A DNA stretch of 64,000 nt from JBAZWV01 sp964393325 (GTDB taxonomy: Bacteria > Patescibacteriota > Patescibacteriia > 2-12-FULL-60-25), in contig CAYMTE010000005.1 of NCBI GenBank assembly GCA_964393325.1, positions 1 through 64,000 of the forward strand, written 5' to 3'. Positions 49,573 through 58,533 of the stretch are shown piece after piece. Positions within the stretch are counted from its first letter, which is position 1; every line of letters starts with the position of its first letter. Below the pieces are notes generated by a model, which searched no databases, was not told the origin of the DNA, and worked only from the letters and a program-made list of their open reading frames with translations. The position numbers and the translations under genes are program-made.

Positions 49573-51366
49573 TTATGCCGCGCGCTTTCGTTCAAATTCC
49601 TTCAGGAACACCTTCCGGAGGCGAATGTTTTTTGGCGTGACCTCAACGAGTTCGTCGTCGCCAATAAATTCGAGCGCTTCTTCGAGTGTCATGGTGCGCG
49701 GCGTATCAAGACCAGCGGCAACGCCGTCACCCTTGGAACGCATGTTTGAAAGCTTTTTCTCTTTGCAGACGTTGACCATGAGGTCTTCTGGCTTGGCATT
49801 TTGTCCGATCACCATTCCCTCATACACTGGAACGCCGGGGCCGATAAACAGCTGTCCGCGCTCTTGCGCCGCTTGGAGACCATACGTATTCGATTCTCCC
49901 GTTTCAAAGGAGATGAGCGAGCCGTGCGCGATAGATCCGAGTTCACCGACGTATTCGCGATATCCGAGGAAGAGGCTGTTCATGATCCCCTGTCCGCGCG
50001 TATCCATCATGAATTCGTTGCGGTACCCGATAAGCCCGCGCGTTGGGATGACGAACTCGAGATAGGCAACGCCGTTTTCCGTGCGCATGTCCTTGAGTTC
50101 ACCCTTGCGCTTGGAGAGTTTTTCGATGACGGATCCAGACATCGCTTCCGGAACTTCGAGCGATACTTCCTCGAACGGCTCCATTTTCTTGCCCGCTTCT
50201 TCCTTAAAGATGACTTGCGGTCGCGAGACTTGAAGCTCAAATCCTTCGCGGCGCATCTTTTCGATCAAAATCGCAAGGTGGAGCTCACCGCGTCCAGACA
50301 CGATGAAGCTTTCCGCGGACAGCCCGGGTTCAACGCGAAGCGCAACGTCATTTTGCAATTCGCGATCCAATCGTTCCTTGATATTACGAGACGTGGTGTA
50401 TTGGCCTTCTTTGCCGTTAAACGGTGATGTGTTCACGCCAAAGGTCATCTTCACCGTCGGCTCTTCGATCTTCATGACGGGGAGCGCTTCCGGGCTCACG
50501 GTATCTGCGACGGTTTCTCCGATGTTGATACCTTCGATACCCGAGAATGCGACAATTTCACCTGCCGGTGCTTCTTGAACTTCGCGCTTTCCCATTCCTT
50601 CAAAAACCATCACTGAGGTGATCTTTGCCGGAGCTGACTTTCCATCACGGTTGATCCACGTGACGGCGCCCGGCTTGAGCGTTCCGCGAACGACGCGGCC
50701 GACGCCGGTCTTTCCCTTATAGTTGTCGTAGCTCACGTTCGCGACAGAAACTTGAAGCGGCGCAGCGGTATCCACGACCGGCGCCGGAACTTCCTTGATG
50801 ATTTCCTCGAAGAGCGGGCGGATGTCTGTCATCGTGGCGAGATTTGCTTCTCGTCCGGCTTTCCCCTGTTTCGCGGATGCGTAAATGACCGGGAAATCCG
50901 TTTGACGATCTGAAGCGCCGAGCGTCACGAACAGATCGAACGTCTGATCAAGCACCCATTCCGGACGAGCATCTGGTTTATCGATCTTGTTAATGACGAC
51001 GATGATGCGGTGACCGGCGGCGATCGCCTTTTTGAGAACGAATCGCGTTTGCGGCATCGGACCTTCTTTTGCGTCAACAAGAAGGAGCGCGCCATCAACG
51101 AGGTTCATGATACGCTCAACTTCTCCACCGAAGTCCGCGTGTCCTGGCGTGTCAACGATGTTGATCTTCACGTTTCCGTACGTCACGGCGGCGTTCTTTG
51201 CGAGAATCGTGATTCCGCGTTCGCGTTCAAGCTCGTTTGAATCCATGATCGTTTCACCTTCAAGTCCTTTTTCTTTGAAGGTTTCCGATTGTTTCAACAA
51301 CGAGTCAACCAAGGTGGTTTTTCCATGGTCGACGTGGGCGATGATCGCGATATTGCGGAGCTCCAT
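49573..51366 (-). CDS. typA: Ribosome-associated GTPase TypA/BipA
   Basis: 597 aa. An EF-G-like G domain with IIAHVDHGKTTLVD, DTPGHADFGGEVERIM and NKIDKPDARP, then the beta-barrel, the III/V-like domains (SGRGELHLAILIEKMRREGFE) and a C-terminal domain ending basic. It binds the ribosome under stress and helps 50S assembly. The ATG is 11 bases past a TATACT, an almost leaderless start without Shine-Dalgarno. Confidence 0.96.
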   Translation of the reverse strand: MELRNIAIIAHVDHGKTTLVDSLLKQSETFKEKGLEGETIMDSNELERERGITILAKNAAVTYGNVKINIVDTPGHADFGGEVERIMNLVDGALLLVDAKEGPMPQTRFVLKKAIAAGHRIIVVINKIDKPDARPEWVLDQTFDLFVTLGASDRQTDFPVIYASAKQGKAGREANLATMTDIRPLFEEIIKEVPAPVVDTAAPLQVSVANVSYDNYKGKTGVGRVVRGTLKPGAVTWINRDGKSAPAKITSVMVFEGMGKREVQEAPAGEIVAFSGIEGINIGETVADTVSPEALPVMKIEEPTVKMTFGVNTSPFNGKEGQYTTSRNIKERLDRELQNDVALRVEPGLSAESFIVSGRGELHLAILIEKMRREGFELQVSRPQVIFKEEAGKKMEPFEEVSLEVPEAMSGSVIEKLSKRKGELKDMRTENGVAYLEFVIPTRGLIGYRNEFMMDTRGQGIMNSLFLGYREYVGELGSIAHGSLISFETGESNTYGLQAAQERGQLFIGPGVPVYEGMVIGQNAKPEDLMVNVCKEKKLSNMRSKGDGVAAGLDTPRTMTLEEALEFIGDDELVEVTPKNIRLRKVFLKEFERKRAA

Positions 51367-51377
51367 ATAGTGCGCGG

Positions 51378-51406
51378 AGTATAGCGAAAATTGAGGCTTT
51401 GGTCAA
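51378..51406 (-). promoter_or_regulatory. typA promoter
   Basis: TTGACC (51401-51406), a 17-base spacer and TATACT (51378-51383). Confidence 0.75.
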
Positions 51407-51440
51407 GCTTTACGGGAGTTCTTCGCGGGGAGGTTCAACG

Positions 51441-52451
51441 TTACGGGCGATAGACGCGCTTCGCTTCGTTCCAGAATTCCGGCCGATCGTGTTTTTCTTT
51501 CATCCAATACCACCATTCAATCCCCCACAGATCGATGGGAGAAATACCCATGTTTTTGGCAAAATCGATGTTTTGCCGCATCTGTTTGAGGTCGAAGGTT
51601 TTTAGCTGATCGTCGATCGGGGTCGAGGGGAGCGGCTGGTTGCTCCACGGCTCCATTTGAAATTCACTTACGTAAATCGACGAGGCACCAAAAGGCTTTA
51701 AGAATTCTGCTTTGCGTCGATAAAAACTAGGCGGCACAAACCAATAGCGCCAGGTCCCAATGAGTGGATTGCGTACGACACGGTAGACGCTGATGCCGAG
51801 TTGATCGATGCTATCGCCAAAGGTTGTCCACGTTGAGAGCTCTCCCGAATCCGTGGTGACAACGCGTCGGGATGGATCGAGTCGTCGAACGAGAGCTGTT
51901 TCTTCGCGCAAAAACGTCATGTCGCTCTTTGGGCAATCGCCGTAGGCAAAATGTGGTTCGTTTTCGATCTGCCACGCCACAACCGCGGGTGTGTTGCGAT
52001 AGCGCTCGACGACCGTTTGGATATATGCGAGCGTTTCTGCGCGTTGTTCTTCCTGCGACAGAGTCTTCCACCATGACGGTTGCCAGCACTCTGGCCATCG
52101 CGGCAACTTGTTTCCGATCGCGAGGACAATGGTTCCGTTTCGATCCTGAATCGTTTGGATATCGCGGTCGAGGTCGGTGAAATTCCAATCGCCTCTCCGT
52201 GGTTCGATGAATTGCCAATACGCGCCGAGCCGGAATCGACGAATGCCGAGATCATCCAATGCGGCGGCAAGGACGGTGTCCGCATCAAGACCGAGCTCAT
52301 CGCGCGCGTACGGACGACTGAATGTTGCTCCGTACTCAACGTTTCCGATCGGCGTTGGCCCGTTGATGAATAAGATGCCAAGAACGAGCAAGCAGATCCC
52401 GCCAAGCGCCGCGACAAGAATGAGGGTCATATGATGGACGTGGCGAAGCAT
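51441..52451 (-). CDS. Membrane-anchored glycoside hydrolase, (beta/alpha)8 clan A
   Basis: 336 aa. An N-terminal membrane anchor (about 9-30) and a TIM-barrel with WQIENEPHFAYG (acid/base Glu165 in the NEP motif) and SSIYVSEFQMEPW (nucleophile Glu263), the clan-A arrangement of GH5/GH42-like enzymes. It should cleave a beta-linked sugar outside the membrane. The family number cannot be fixed by eye. Its start is 1 base from the end of the EamA gene. Confidence 0.8.
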   Translation of the reverse strand: MLRHVHHMTLILVAALGGICLLVLGILFINGPTPIGNVEYGATFSRPYARDELGLDADTVLAAALDDLGIRRFRLGAYWQFIEPRRGDWNFTDLDRDIQTIQDRNGTIVLAIGNKLPRWPECWQPSWWKTLSQEEQRAETLAYIQTVVERYRNTPAVVAWQIENEPHFAYGDCPKSDMTFLREETALVRRLDPSRRVVTTDSGELSTWTTFGDSIDQLGISVYRVVRNPLIGTWRYWFVPPSFYRRKAEFLKPFGASSIYVSEFQMEPWSNQPLPSTPIDDQLKTFDLKQMRQNIDFAKNMGISPIDLWGIEWWYWMKEKHDRPEFWNEAKRVYRP

Positions 52452-52452
52452 A

Positions 52453-53361
52453 TCAGATGACGAGCGCGAGTCCTGCGGCAGTTAACGCAAGAGCGAAGAG
52501 TTTGATTCCCACGACGCGCACCGTTAGCGTCTCGCCGAGAAGCGTCGGTGCGCGGCGTCGAAGAACGAATGCGGCGAGAACGAGAAGCGCGTACTGCACG
52601 GCTTGCAGGGCGTTCACGATTGCGGCACTCCCCTGCGCGGTCGCGAGTTGGACGAGTAGAAAACCGAGCGCGCCAAGCGATTGCCCAATGAAGGCGAAGA
52701 GTCCGGCGGTCGATCGGCGTTTTGACGAACGTTTTAACGCGATGATGCCGCGAAGTTCAGTGCCGGCGTTTGGGTCGATGACGGTGACGAGTATCAGGGA
52801 TGCGACAACGGCGGCGAATCGGCTCGTGAGAAACGGTGCAAGAAACCCTGCAGCGTCGTATGCGGCTTTTGCCGTGACCGAGGAGATGGCGAATAGCGTG
52901 GCAGAGAGAAGCGCAAAACCGATTGCCGCTCGTGGCGGGCGGGACGCTCCCCCGCTTGATGAGAGAATTGTGGTGGCGACCACAAGCAGTGCAAAACCGA
53001 TGAGGCGCGAGGCATTGAGGCGCTCATCGAGCGCGAAGACGGTTCCGATGAGCGTGAGCACGGGAATGAGTGATCCTACGATCGGCACGATGCGACTTGC
53101 TTCTGCTCGCGCAAGCGCAGCAAAAAACGACCATAGAGCTAGTACGAACAACGCGCCAGACACGATGCTTATGGTGAGTATGTTCCCCGTCGGCCAGCGA
53201 TCTACCCACGGAATAGCCACGACGACAAGCGTCGAAAGAATGCCGACGAGTCCGGCGTACGTCGCGCTTCGTTTGAATGCGGTTGAGAGCAGTGCTTTAT
53301 CGATCACGAACGCGACACCGTTCGCTGCATGCCCAAAGATCGCGAGAAGGAACCAGTTCAT
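52453..53361 (-). CDS. EamA/DMT-family transporter
   Basis: 302 aa with ten hydrophobic segments in two similar halves, the EamA repeat. The first half has SRIVPIVGSLIPVLTLIGTVF and the second GSAAIVNALQAVQYALLVLAAF, the conserved fourth-to-fifth helix region. The substrate is unknown. Located 3 bases after the beta-CASP gene. Confidence 0.85.
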   Translation of the reverse strand: MNWFLLAIFGHAANGVAFVIDKALLSTAFKRSATYAGLVGILSTLVVVAIPWVDRWPTGNILTISIVSGALFVLALWSFFAALARAEASRIVPIVGSLIPVLTLIGTVFALDERLNASRLIGFALLVVATTILSSSGGASRPPRAAIGFALLSATLFAISSVTAKAAYDAAGFLAPFLTSRFAAVVASLILVTVIDPNAGTELRGIIALKRSSKRRSTAGLFAFIGQSLGALGFLLVQLATAQGSAAIVNALQAVQYALLVLAAFVLRRRAPTLLGETLTVRVVGIKLFALALTAAGLALVI

Positions 53362-53364
53362 ATG

Positions 53365-54714
53365 TTAGAGCGTCACGACATCGCCAAGGCGCGGAACGTC
53401 CGCGGGGATATGTAGTTCTTCGGTGATGCGTGTCGCGAGCGCGGCGGACGCGTCTTCTTCGCCATGCGTGCAATAGACATGACGTGGCGCGGATTCCGCC
53501 TGTTGAATCCAGGTGAGAAGTCCGTGCTGGTCGGCGTGCGCACTGTATGCGCCAATCGAAGTGATGCGTGCATGCACGGCAACGTGTTCGCCGAGAACAT
53601 CGACGCGCTTCTCGCCGGAATAAAGTTTTCGCCCGAGTGTTCCTTCGGCTTGATATCCAATAATAAGTACGGTGGAATGCGGATCGCTCAAATAACGCAC
53701 GAGATGATGTTGAATGCGTCCGCCATTCATCATGCCTGCACCAGAAATAATCACCTTCGGTCGTGGCGCGTCGTTGATTTTTTTTGAGTCGTCGCGCGAC
53801 ATGCATCGATGGAGGCCGGGAAAATCAAAAAGATCATCTCCTGCGGCAACGAGTCGTCGCGCTTCTGTATCATAATATTGCGGATATCGTTTGATGACGT
53901 CGGTGATCCGTATCGCCATTGGACTATCGAGATAAATGTCGACAGGAGGAATATGTTTGTGCTCAACGAGGTGATTCAATTCGTAGAGCACTTGTTGTGT
54001 CCGTTCCACGGCAAATGCGGGAATAATCAAGACGCCATTCTGATTAATGGTAGACATGATTGCTTCCCGTAATTTTGACGTGCGCGTTGATTCGTCTTCG
54101 TGGATCCGGTTGCCATACGTTGATTCGATGACGAGCGCGTCAGCGGCAAACATTTGCGCCGTTGGTCGGAGGATCGGGACGTCGGTATTCCCGATGTCGC
54201 CAGAAAACACGGCTCGTGCCCCATCGGTTTCTTCAACTTCGATGAAAGAACTCCCAAAGATATGTCCGGCATCACGAAATCGAAACGAGAGTCCATCTAG
54301 GGTAATCCGTTCGGAGTATTCAACGCCGCGCATGGCGGTTACGGCGCGGTCAACATCTTCCACGCGATACAGCATTTCGCTTCCCTTTCGTTCCGCATCA
54401 TCCCGCATGACTTGCACGGCATCCTCAAGAACGATTTTTGCGATGTCCGCGGTGGGAGCGGTCGCATAGACCGGGCCTTGAAATCCTTCTTTGACGAGTT
54501 TTGGAATCCGTCCGGTATGGTCAAGGTGACCGTGCGTCACGGCGACGGCGTCGATCGTTGCGGGATCGAAGTCAAACGGCTTGAAGTTGCTTGCGGAGGC
54601 GAAATGCGATCCTTGGAACATGCCGCAGTCGACGAGAAGTCGCGATCGGTCGGTTTCGATGAGATAACACGAGCCGGTGACTTCGCGTGTAGCTCCTAAA
54701 AAGTGGATCTTCAT
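53365..54714 (-). CDS. Metallo-beta-lactamase/beta-CASP nuclease (CPSF73-like)
   Basis: 449 aa. Metal-binding motifs HGHLDHTG (His61, His63, Asp65, His66), GHIFGSS, FSGDIG and the beta-CASP markers ESTYGNR, PAFAVERTQ and SGAGMMNGGRIQHHL, ending in AYSAHADQ. RNA-processing endo/exonuclease of the CPSF73/YsH1 group, cytoplasmic. It is divergent from a small lipoprotein with a palindrome between them. Confidence 0.9.
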   Translation of the reverse strand: MKIHFLGATREVTGSCYLIETDRSRLLVDCGMFQGSHFASASNFKPFDFDPATIDAVAVTHGHLDHTGRIPKLVKEGFQGPVYATAPTADIAKIVLEDAVQVMRDDAERKGSEMLYRVEDVDRAVTAMRGVEYSERITLDGLSFRFRDAGHIFGSSFIEVEETDGARAVFSGDIGNTDVPILRPTAQMFAADALVIESTYGNRIHEDESTRTSKLREAIMSTINQNGVLIIPAFAVERTQQVLYELNHLVEHKHIPPVDIYLDSPMAIRITDVIKRYPQYYDTEARRLVAAGDDLFDFPGLHRCMSRDDSKKINDAPRPKVIISGAGMMNGGRIQHHLVRYLSDPHSTVLIIGYQAEGTLGRKLYSGEKRVDVLGEHVAVHARITSIGAYSAHADQHGLLTWIQQAESAPRHVYCTHGEEDASAALATRITEELHIPADVPRLGDVVTL

Positions 54715-54723
54715 GAGAAAAGG

Positions 54724-54739
54724 ATAGCACGCGTGCTAT
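54724..54739. promoter_or_regulatory. 16-bp perfect palindrome between divergent genes
   Basis: ATAGCACG/CGTGCTAT, overlapping a TATACT at 54737-54742 before the lipoprotein start at 54751 and lying 9 bases before the start of the beta-CASP gene. A likely repressor or activator operator. Confidence 0.5.
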
Positions 54740-54750
54740 ACTTCCTGCAT

Positions 54751-54951
54751 ATGAAGCGTGTGTCTTTTTCGCGCATCGCGATCGGTGTTGGTGCCGCGTC
54801 CTGTCTTCTTATAGGTGCGGGATGTCGTCCGTCGCCACAGCAACAATCAGCCGACATTCAAAAGAAATTACGACAGCCCACGGAGGCCGCAGCTCCAACG
54901 GGACAACCGGTCATTCCTCCGGAAGCTCAGAAGGTGCCGAAGCCGTACTAG
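54751..54951 (+). CDS. Small lipoprotein, 66 aa
   Basis: MKRVSFSRIAIGVGAASC and LLIGAGC form a lipoprotein signal with Cys25 as the likely lipidation site. The mature part is a short Gln/Pro-rich stretch ending PKPY with no fold. The ATG at 54751 lies 8 bases past a TATACT, a near-leaderless start. Confidence 0.6.
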   Translation: MKRVSFSRIAIGVGAASCLLIGAGCRPSPQQQSADIQKKLRQPTEAAAPTGQPVIPPEAQKVPKPY

Positions 54952-54976
54952 CACGGCGGAAGGGTGTCTATTCCGG

Positions 54977-55005
54977 TTGACAATACGCGAAACGTATGAT
55001 AGATC
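54977..55005 (+). promoter_or_regulatory. Promoter of the tandem paralog pair
   Basis: TTGACA (54977-54982), a 17-base spacer and TAGATC (55000-55005). Confidence 0.6.
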
Positions 55006-55054
55006 GTACGTAGTTCTTTTCTTTATCCAACAACCCACAGCGCGAGGAATTCGC

Positions 55055-55423
55055 ATGAGAAAAAGCGATGAATATGTTGGAATGACGCTTTCCCGCATTC
55101 GGGAGAATGGTCCTCTGTCGATCAGCGCGAGCGTCGACATCACCGACGATCTTCCGATCGGCGCTACGCGAAGACAGCATGGGAAGCGTATTCACCTCGT
55201 CTTCGGCATGGGGCGGGACGACACGTTCGTCATGATCGCGTATTCCAGACATCTCTTCGGACTCCTACGCTACGTGAGCGAGCTGCGCACGGGTAGAACG
55301 TTCCGTTCGGAAAGCCCGGTTTTCGATACGACGACGCTGTTCGAGCTTCGTCAAATGAGTCTCACGCCAGAGTCGTACGTCGCTCTCGTCGAGCGAGCGC
55401 TGCGCGTCGCCGAGATCGCCTAG
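55055..55423 (+). CDS. Orphan protein, first of two tandem paralogs
   Basis: 122 aa, soluble. The C-terminal 80 residues align with the next gene: VDITDDLP, then GRDDTFVMIAYS, RYVSELRTG, PVFDTTTLF and LTPESYVALVERALRVAEIA. No known family. The ATG at 55055 follows a GCGAGGA ribosome site and the promoter at 54977-55005. Probably co-transcribed with its paralog 23 bases downstream. Confidence 0.65.
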   Translation: MRKSDEYVGMTLSRIRENGPLSISASVDITDDLPIGATRRQHGKRIHLVFGMGRDDTFVMIAYSRHLFGLLRYVSELRTGRTFRSESPVFDTTTLFELRQMSLTPESYVALVERALRVAEIA

Positions 55424-55446
55424 CTGCAGATCTTGAAGGGATTCGT

Positions 55447-55797
55447 ATGAAAAAAACGGAAGAGTTCAAGGGTCTGTTCTTCTGCTGGAGTCTGCAGGGT
55501 GAGAAGATCGTCGTCACGGACACGGTCGAGATCACCGAGGATCTCGAGCGGCCGGGGAAGAAGGTGTGTCTGGCGTTTGCCAAGATACGGGACGACTACA
55601 TGGTCTCCGTGATGTACACGAAGAACATATCGGGCCCCGCGCGCTACTTGAGCGAGCTACGCTCTGGCGTGTCGGCATCTCCTCGTATTCCCGTGTTTGA
55701 TCCTGATATGATGTCTACGCTTGAATCATTGGGGCTTACGCCGGAGACGTACACGGCTCTCGTCGAACAGGCCGCTCGGTTGGTCGGGATCGCGTAG
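55447..55797 (+). CDS. Orphan protein, second of two tandem paralogs
   Basis: 116 aa, paralog of the preceding protein: VEITEDLE, IRDDYMVSVMYT, RYLSELRSG, IPVFDPDMMS and LTPETYTALVEQAARLVGIA. The two differ mostly in the N-terminal third. It has a GAAGGGA ribosome site and ends at a strong terminator. A duplication followed by divergence is the simplest origin. Function unknown. Confidence 0.65.
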   Translation: MKKTEEFKGLFFCWSLQGEKIVVTDTVEITEDLERPGKKVCLAFAKIRDDYMVSVMYTKNISGPARYLSELRSGVSASPRIPVFDPDMMSTLESLGLTPETYTALVEQAARLVGIA

Positions 55798-55817
55798 ATC
55801 CACCGGAGGGCCTTATG

Positions 55818-55841
55818 CGCATCATATTGATGCGTTTTTTT
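55818..55841 (+). terminator. Intrinsic terminator after the paralog pair
   Basis: CGCATC/GATGCG with a 5-base loop, then seven T. Confidence 0.85.
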
Positions 55842-56694
55842 ATAGCTTCAACAGCATTTGCGCTTTCGCGAGCGCTTCGGCGTTGAGTGCGGTGATCAGT
55901 TCAGGAAGGATGCCGAGTGCTTGCACGCGATCGCGACATGTTGCGGCGATATCGCCAAGAGATTCATCCCAAGATGATTTTCCACTATCTTCGCTCCAGC
56001 TTGTAACCGTGTAGAGTCCGTTTGCTTGTTTGGTGAGCTGTGCAGCGGCGTAGCGCGTTTGCTGCGTCGCAGGGAGGAGCGCGGCATTCCCGTCGATGTT
56101 CCAGTCGGTGCAATGAATGAGGTTGAGCTCGCGCACCGTCGTTTGGCTGCTATCGATGCGGCGCATGATATTTTTTGCTGCGCACGTCACAAAACCGCCT
56201 TTCGGAATCCACGTCTTTGCGGCGTGTTCAAGAACGGCATATTCCGAAAGGTCCGCCGTTCGCGCGACGCTTGGCGTTGTGCGCGGTTCTGTCAGAAAAC
56301 GACAGACGGAGTCCGCGATCTTGCTGGTTTTTCGCAGGCCGCATTGTTTTTGGATGATTAGACCGAGGAGCGGACCGTCAAAACGCGGATCGGTTGCAAC
56401 ACCGACCACGACGACGGTTTCGAGAATGAGAAGCGTGGCTCCGAGGAATACGAGAATGCGATACGGCGTTTCTGGATGACCAATATGATCCACGAATCCT
56501 TTTTCAAATGGCCACAACCGACCTCGGACGATGGCCTCGAGAACGAGAACGGAAAACGTGGCGAGAATGGCAAACAAAAACGGCCACCATCCTTCAGCGC
56601 CAAGAATGCTGCTCGTGATGAGAACGATCGGAAATGTGATGATCGTGAGAAAGGCCCACACTTCTGGATGACCTTGCGGCACATCGGCTTTCAT
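55840..56694 (-). CDS. Membrane protein of unknown function
   Basis: 284 aa. Three hydrophobic segments (about 13-33, 36-54, 80-102) in the first third; the rest is soluble, with paired cysteines (QKQCGLRK, DSVCRFL, VTCAAKN, IHCTDW) that could form disulfides outside the membrane. No family recognised. It lies 21 bases after the L,D-transpeptidase stop on the same strand. Confidence 0.65.
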   Translation of the reverse strand: MKADVPQGHPEVWAFLTIITFPIVLITSSILGAEGWWPFLFAILATFSVLVLEAIVRGRLWPFEKGFVDHIGHPETPYRILVFLGATLLILETVVVVGVATDPRFDGPLLGLIIQKQCGLRKTSKIADSVCRFLTEPRTTPSVARTADLSEYAVLEHAAKTWIPKGGFVTCAAKNIMRRIDSSQTTVRELNLIHCTDWNIDGNAALLPATQQTRYAAAQLTKQANGLYTVTSWSEDSGKSSWDESLGDIAATCRDRVQALGILPELITALNAEALAKAQMLLKL

Positions 56695-56715
56695 ATCGAC
56701 AGAAGTATACCACGA

Positions 56716-58137
56716 TCAATTGTGAATCTCCACGCGTGTTCCGGTTGATGCCCAATTATAAATCCACTCGGCGTCAGAAATGTGGGCATTGATACAGCCA
56801 TGACTCATGCGCCGCCCGAAATTATTATGCCAATACGCCGTGTGGATGTAGATGTGCGGAAGGATGTTCAGATTGAATTTAACGTTCTTGATGTTGTAGT
56901 TGTCCGGATGGTCTTTCCCGTAGCTCCACCGATAGTCCATGATCGGAATTTTTTTAAGCACCTCGGTAGAGGCGACGGGCGTGGGGTATTTTTTGAGACC
57001 TGACGAGATCAGGAATGAACGAGCGATTCGTCCGTGTTCGTACGCAGTCAATCGTTGCGTCGTAAGATTAACATCGATAAGTGTCTCAAGAGATGCGGAT
57101 CCTCGAACGACGGGTGCGAGGGGCATGCTCATGAGATGCGATCCGTGATCGTATGCAAAGAGGCTTAAGCCACCGCGGTAGGTTGGGTCGTGGAGCAGCC
57201 ACGATCCGATGCGCGTGCCGTAGAGATCAAAGAGACGAACTTCTGGTGCAGCTCCCCCATTCCGCGCGACAGCGATTTCGTCCGTTCCGTCTTGGTCGAT
57301 ATCGACGCTTGCAATCGAAACGCCGTTTTTTTGTCCGAGATCAAACGCGGAGAACTCGGAGGCAAGCATTGGTGTCGGCGTGAATGAAAAACGGCGAATG
57401 ATTGGATCGCTCCAGCTTTCTGGCGCAGCGAGGAGCATCGGTCCATGCGTCGTCTTCATACTTGCAATCGAAACGCCGTCTTGCATGGACGCATCGAACG
57501 CAAAGAAATCCATCCCAACGTTGTGTAGCGTTCCATCCCAGATACGGATATGCGGTCCGCCTCCTGGTCCAGGGGATGTGACGATCTCGTCTTTTCCATC
57601 CTGTTGCAGATCAATTGCGGCGACATGAACGCCTCCTCTCACCTGTTCTTGGTAGACCGCGGTTTCTGTTACGAGTTCGCCGGATTCACGAAAGATGCGA
57701 ACGATGGGCGCGTGATCCGCCCCCGGCGCTGCGATGATTTCGTCTTTCCCGTCTCCATCAACGTCCGCGAGTGTAACGCGTACGCCTCCGCGAAATGTTT
57801 TTTCAAATGCGATAAAGGCTCTTCGCTTGGTATGGTCCGCGTTGAAGATGTTAATATACGGTTCTGCGGTTGGCCCTGCGCCGACAACGATTTCTTCGGT
57901 TCCATCCCCTTCCAGATCTCCGCTCGCGAGTGTCCCGCCGCCCAGGGCAGAGCGAGGAATCGCGGTCATCGAGGTACTTGAGGTGAACGCGGAATTCCAA
58001 AAACGTACGATGCCTGGTCGTGTTTCTTCGGGCTGAAATGGAAGGTCCGAAGCCGCCGCGCGGACGCCGGATGCCGGGATCAGCGATATGAATGCGCTGG
58101 TTCCAAGAAGGAGGATGACCCCGTAACGAGAATGCAT
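56716..58137 (-). CDS. L,D-transpeptidase with N-terminal FG-GAP/VCBS repeats
   Basis: 473 aa. A signal peptide (about 1-28) is followed by about six calcium-type FG-GAP/VCBS repeats (DLEGDGTEEIVVGAG, DVDGDGKDEIIAAPG, DLQQDGKDEIVTSPG, DIDQDGTDEIAV), likely a beta-propeller. The C-terminal YkuD domain contains IYIHTAYW and the catalytic SHGCINA (His446, Cys448). It forms 3-3 peptidoglycan cross-links or attaches proteins outside the membrane; the repeats probably bind a surface polymer. Confidence 0.88.
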   Translation of the reverse strand: MHSRYGVILLLGTSAFISLIPASGVRAAASDLPFQPEETRPGIVRFWNSAFTSSTSMTAIPRSALGGGTLASGDLEGDGTEEIVVGAGPTAEPYINIFNADHTKRRAFIAFEKTFRGGVRVTLADVDGDGKDEIIAAPGADHAPIVRIFRESGELVTETAVYQEQVRGGVHVAAIDLQQDGKDEIVTSPGPGGGPHIRIWDGTLHNVGMDFFAFDASMQDGVSIASMKTTHGPMLLAAPESWSDPIIRRFSFTPTPMLASEFSAFDLGQKNGVSIASVDIDQDGTDEIAVARNGGAAPEVRLFDLYGTRIGSWLLHDPTYRGGLSLFAYDHGSHLMSMPLAPVVRGSASLETLIDVNLTTQRLTAYEHGRIARSFLISSGLKKYPTPVASTEVLKKIPIMDYRWSYGKDHPDNYNIKNVKFNLNILPHIYIHTAYWHNNFGRRMSHGCINAHISDAEWIYNWASTGTRVEIHN

Positions 58138-58163
58138 GGGAGAATCGTAGCACGAACACGTGT

Positions 58164-58433
58164 TTATGATGCAGGGAGCGCTCCTTCGTCCACTAGTCGC
58201 GCATGTTTATTGCTCGAACCCCACGCATAGCCTCCTGTTTGCCCGTCTGATCGGACGACACGGTGACACGGAACGCGCGCATCGCGATTTTTGTTCAAAA
58301 TATTTCCAACCGCCCGGCAGGCGTTTGGTCGTCCGGCTGCAATCGCGACCTGTTTGTATGTCAGCGTCTTCCCTTTTGGGATCTTACGCACGATGTCGTA
58401 CACCTTCTCGGCAAACGGCGTGATGCGCTTCAT
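58164..58433 (-). CDS. MGMT-type O6-alkylguanine-DNA methyltransferase domain protein
   Basis: 89 aa. Only the DNA-binding and active-site domain of Ogt/MGMT: KTLTYKQVAIAAGRPNACRAVG is the helix-turn-helix with Arg finger, and VPCHRVV has the acceptor Cys56. It lacks the N-terminal domain, as short MGMT homologues do. The ATG abuts the N gap, so an upstream start cannot be excluded; reading through the gap into zwf would be an artefact. Confidence 0.85.
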   Translation of the reverse strand: MKRITPFAEKVYDIVRKIPKGKTLTYKQVAIAAGRPNACRAVGNILNKNRDARVPCHRVVRSDGQTGGYAWGSSNKHARLVDEGALPAS

Positions 58434-58533
58434 NNNNNNNNNNNNNNNNNNNNNNNNNNNNNNNNNNNNNNNNNNNNNNNNNNNNNNNNNNNNNNNNNNN
58501 NNNNNNNNNNNNNNNNNNNNNNNNNNNNNNNNN
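58434..58533. other. Assembly gap of 100 N
   Basis: It separates zwf from the MGMT-type gene; both may extend into it. Confidence 0.95.

Noticed and set aside
52457..53368. 303-codon plus-strand frame opposite the EamA transporter
   Set aside because: No promoter or ribosome site; the antisense of a helix-rich transporter gives Ala/Arg/Ser-rich translation.
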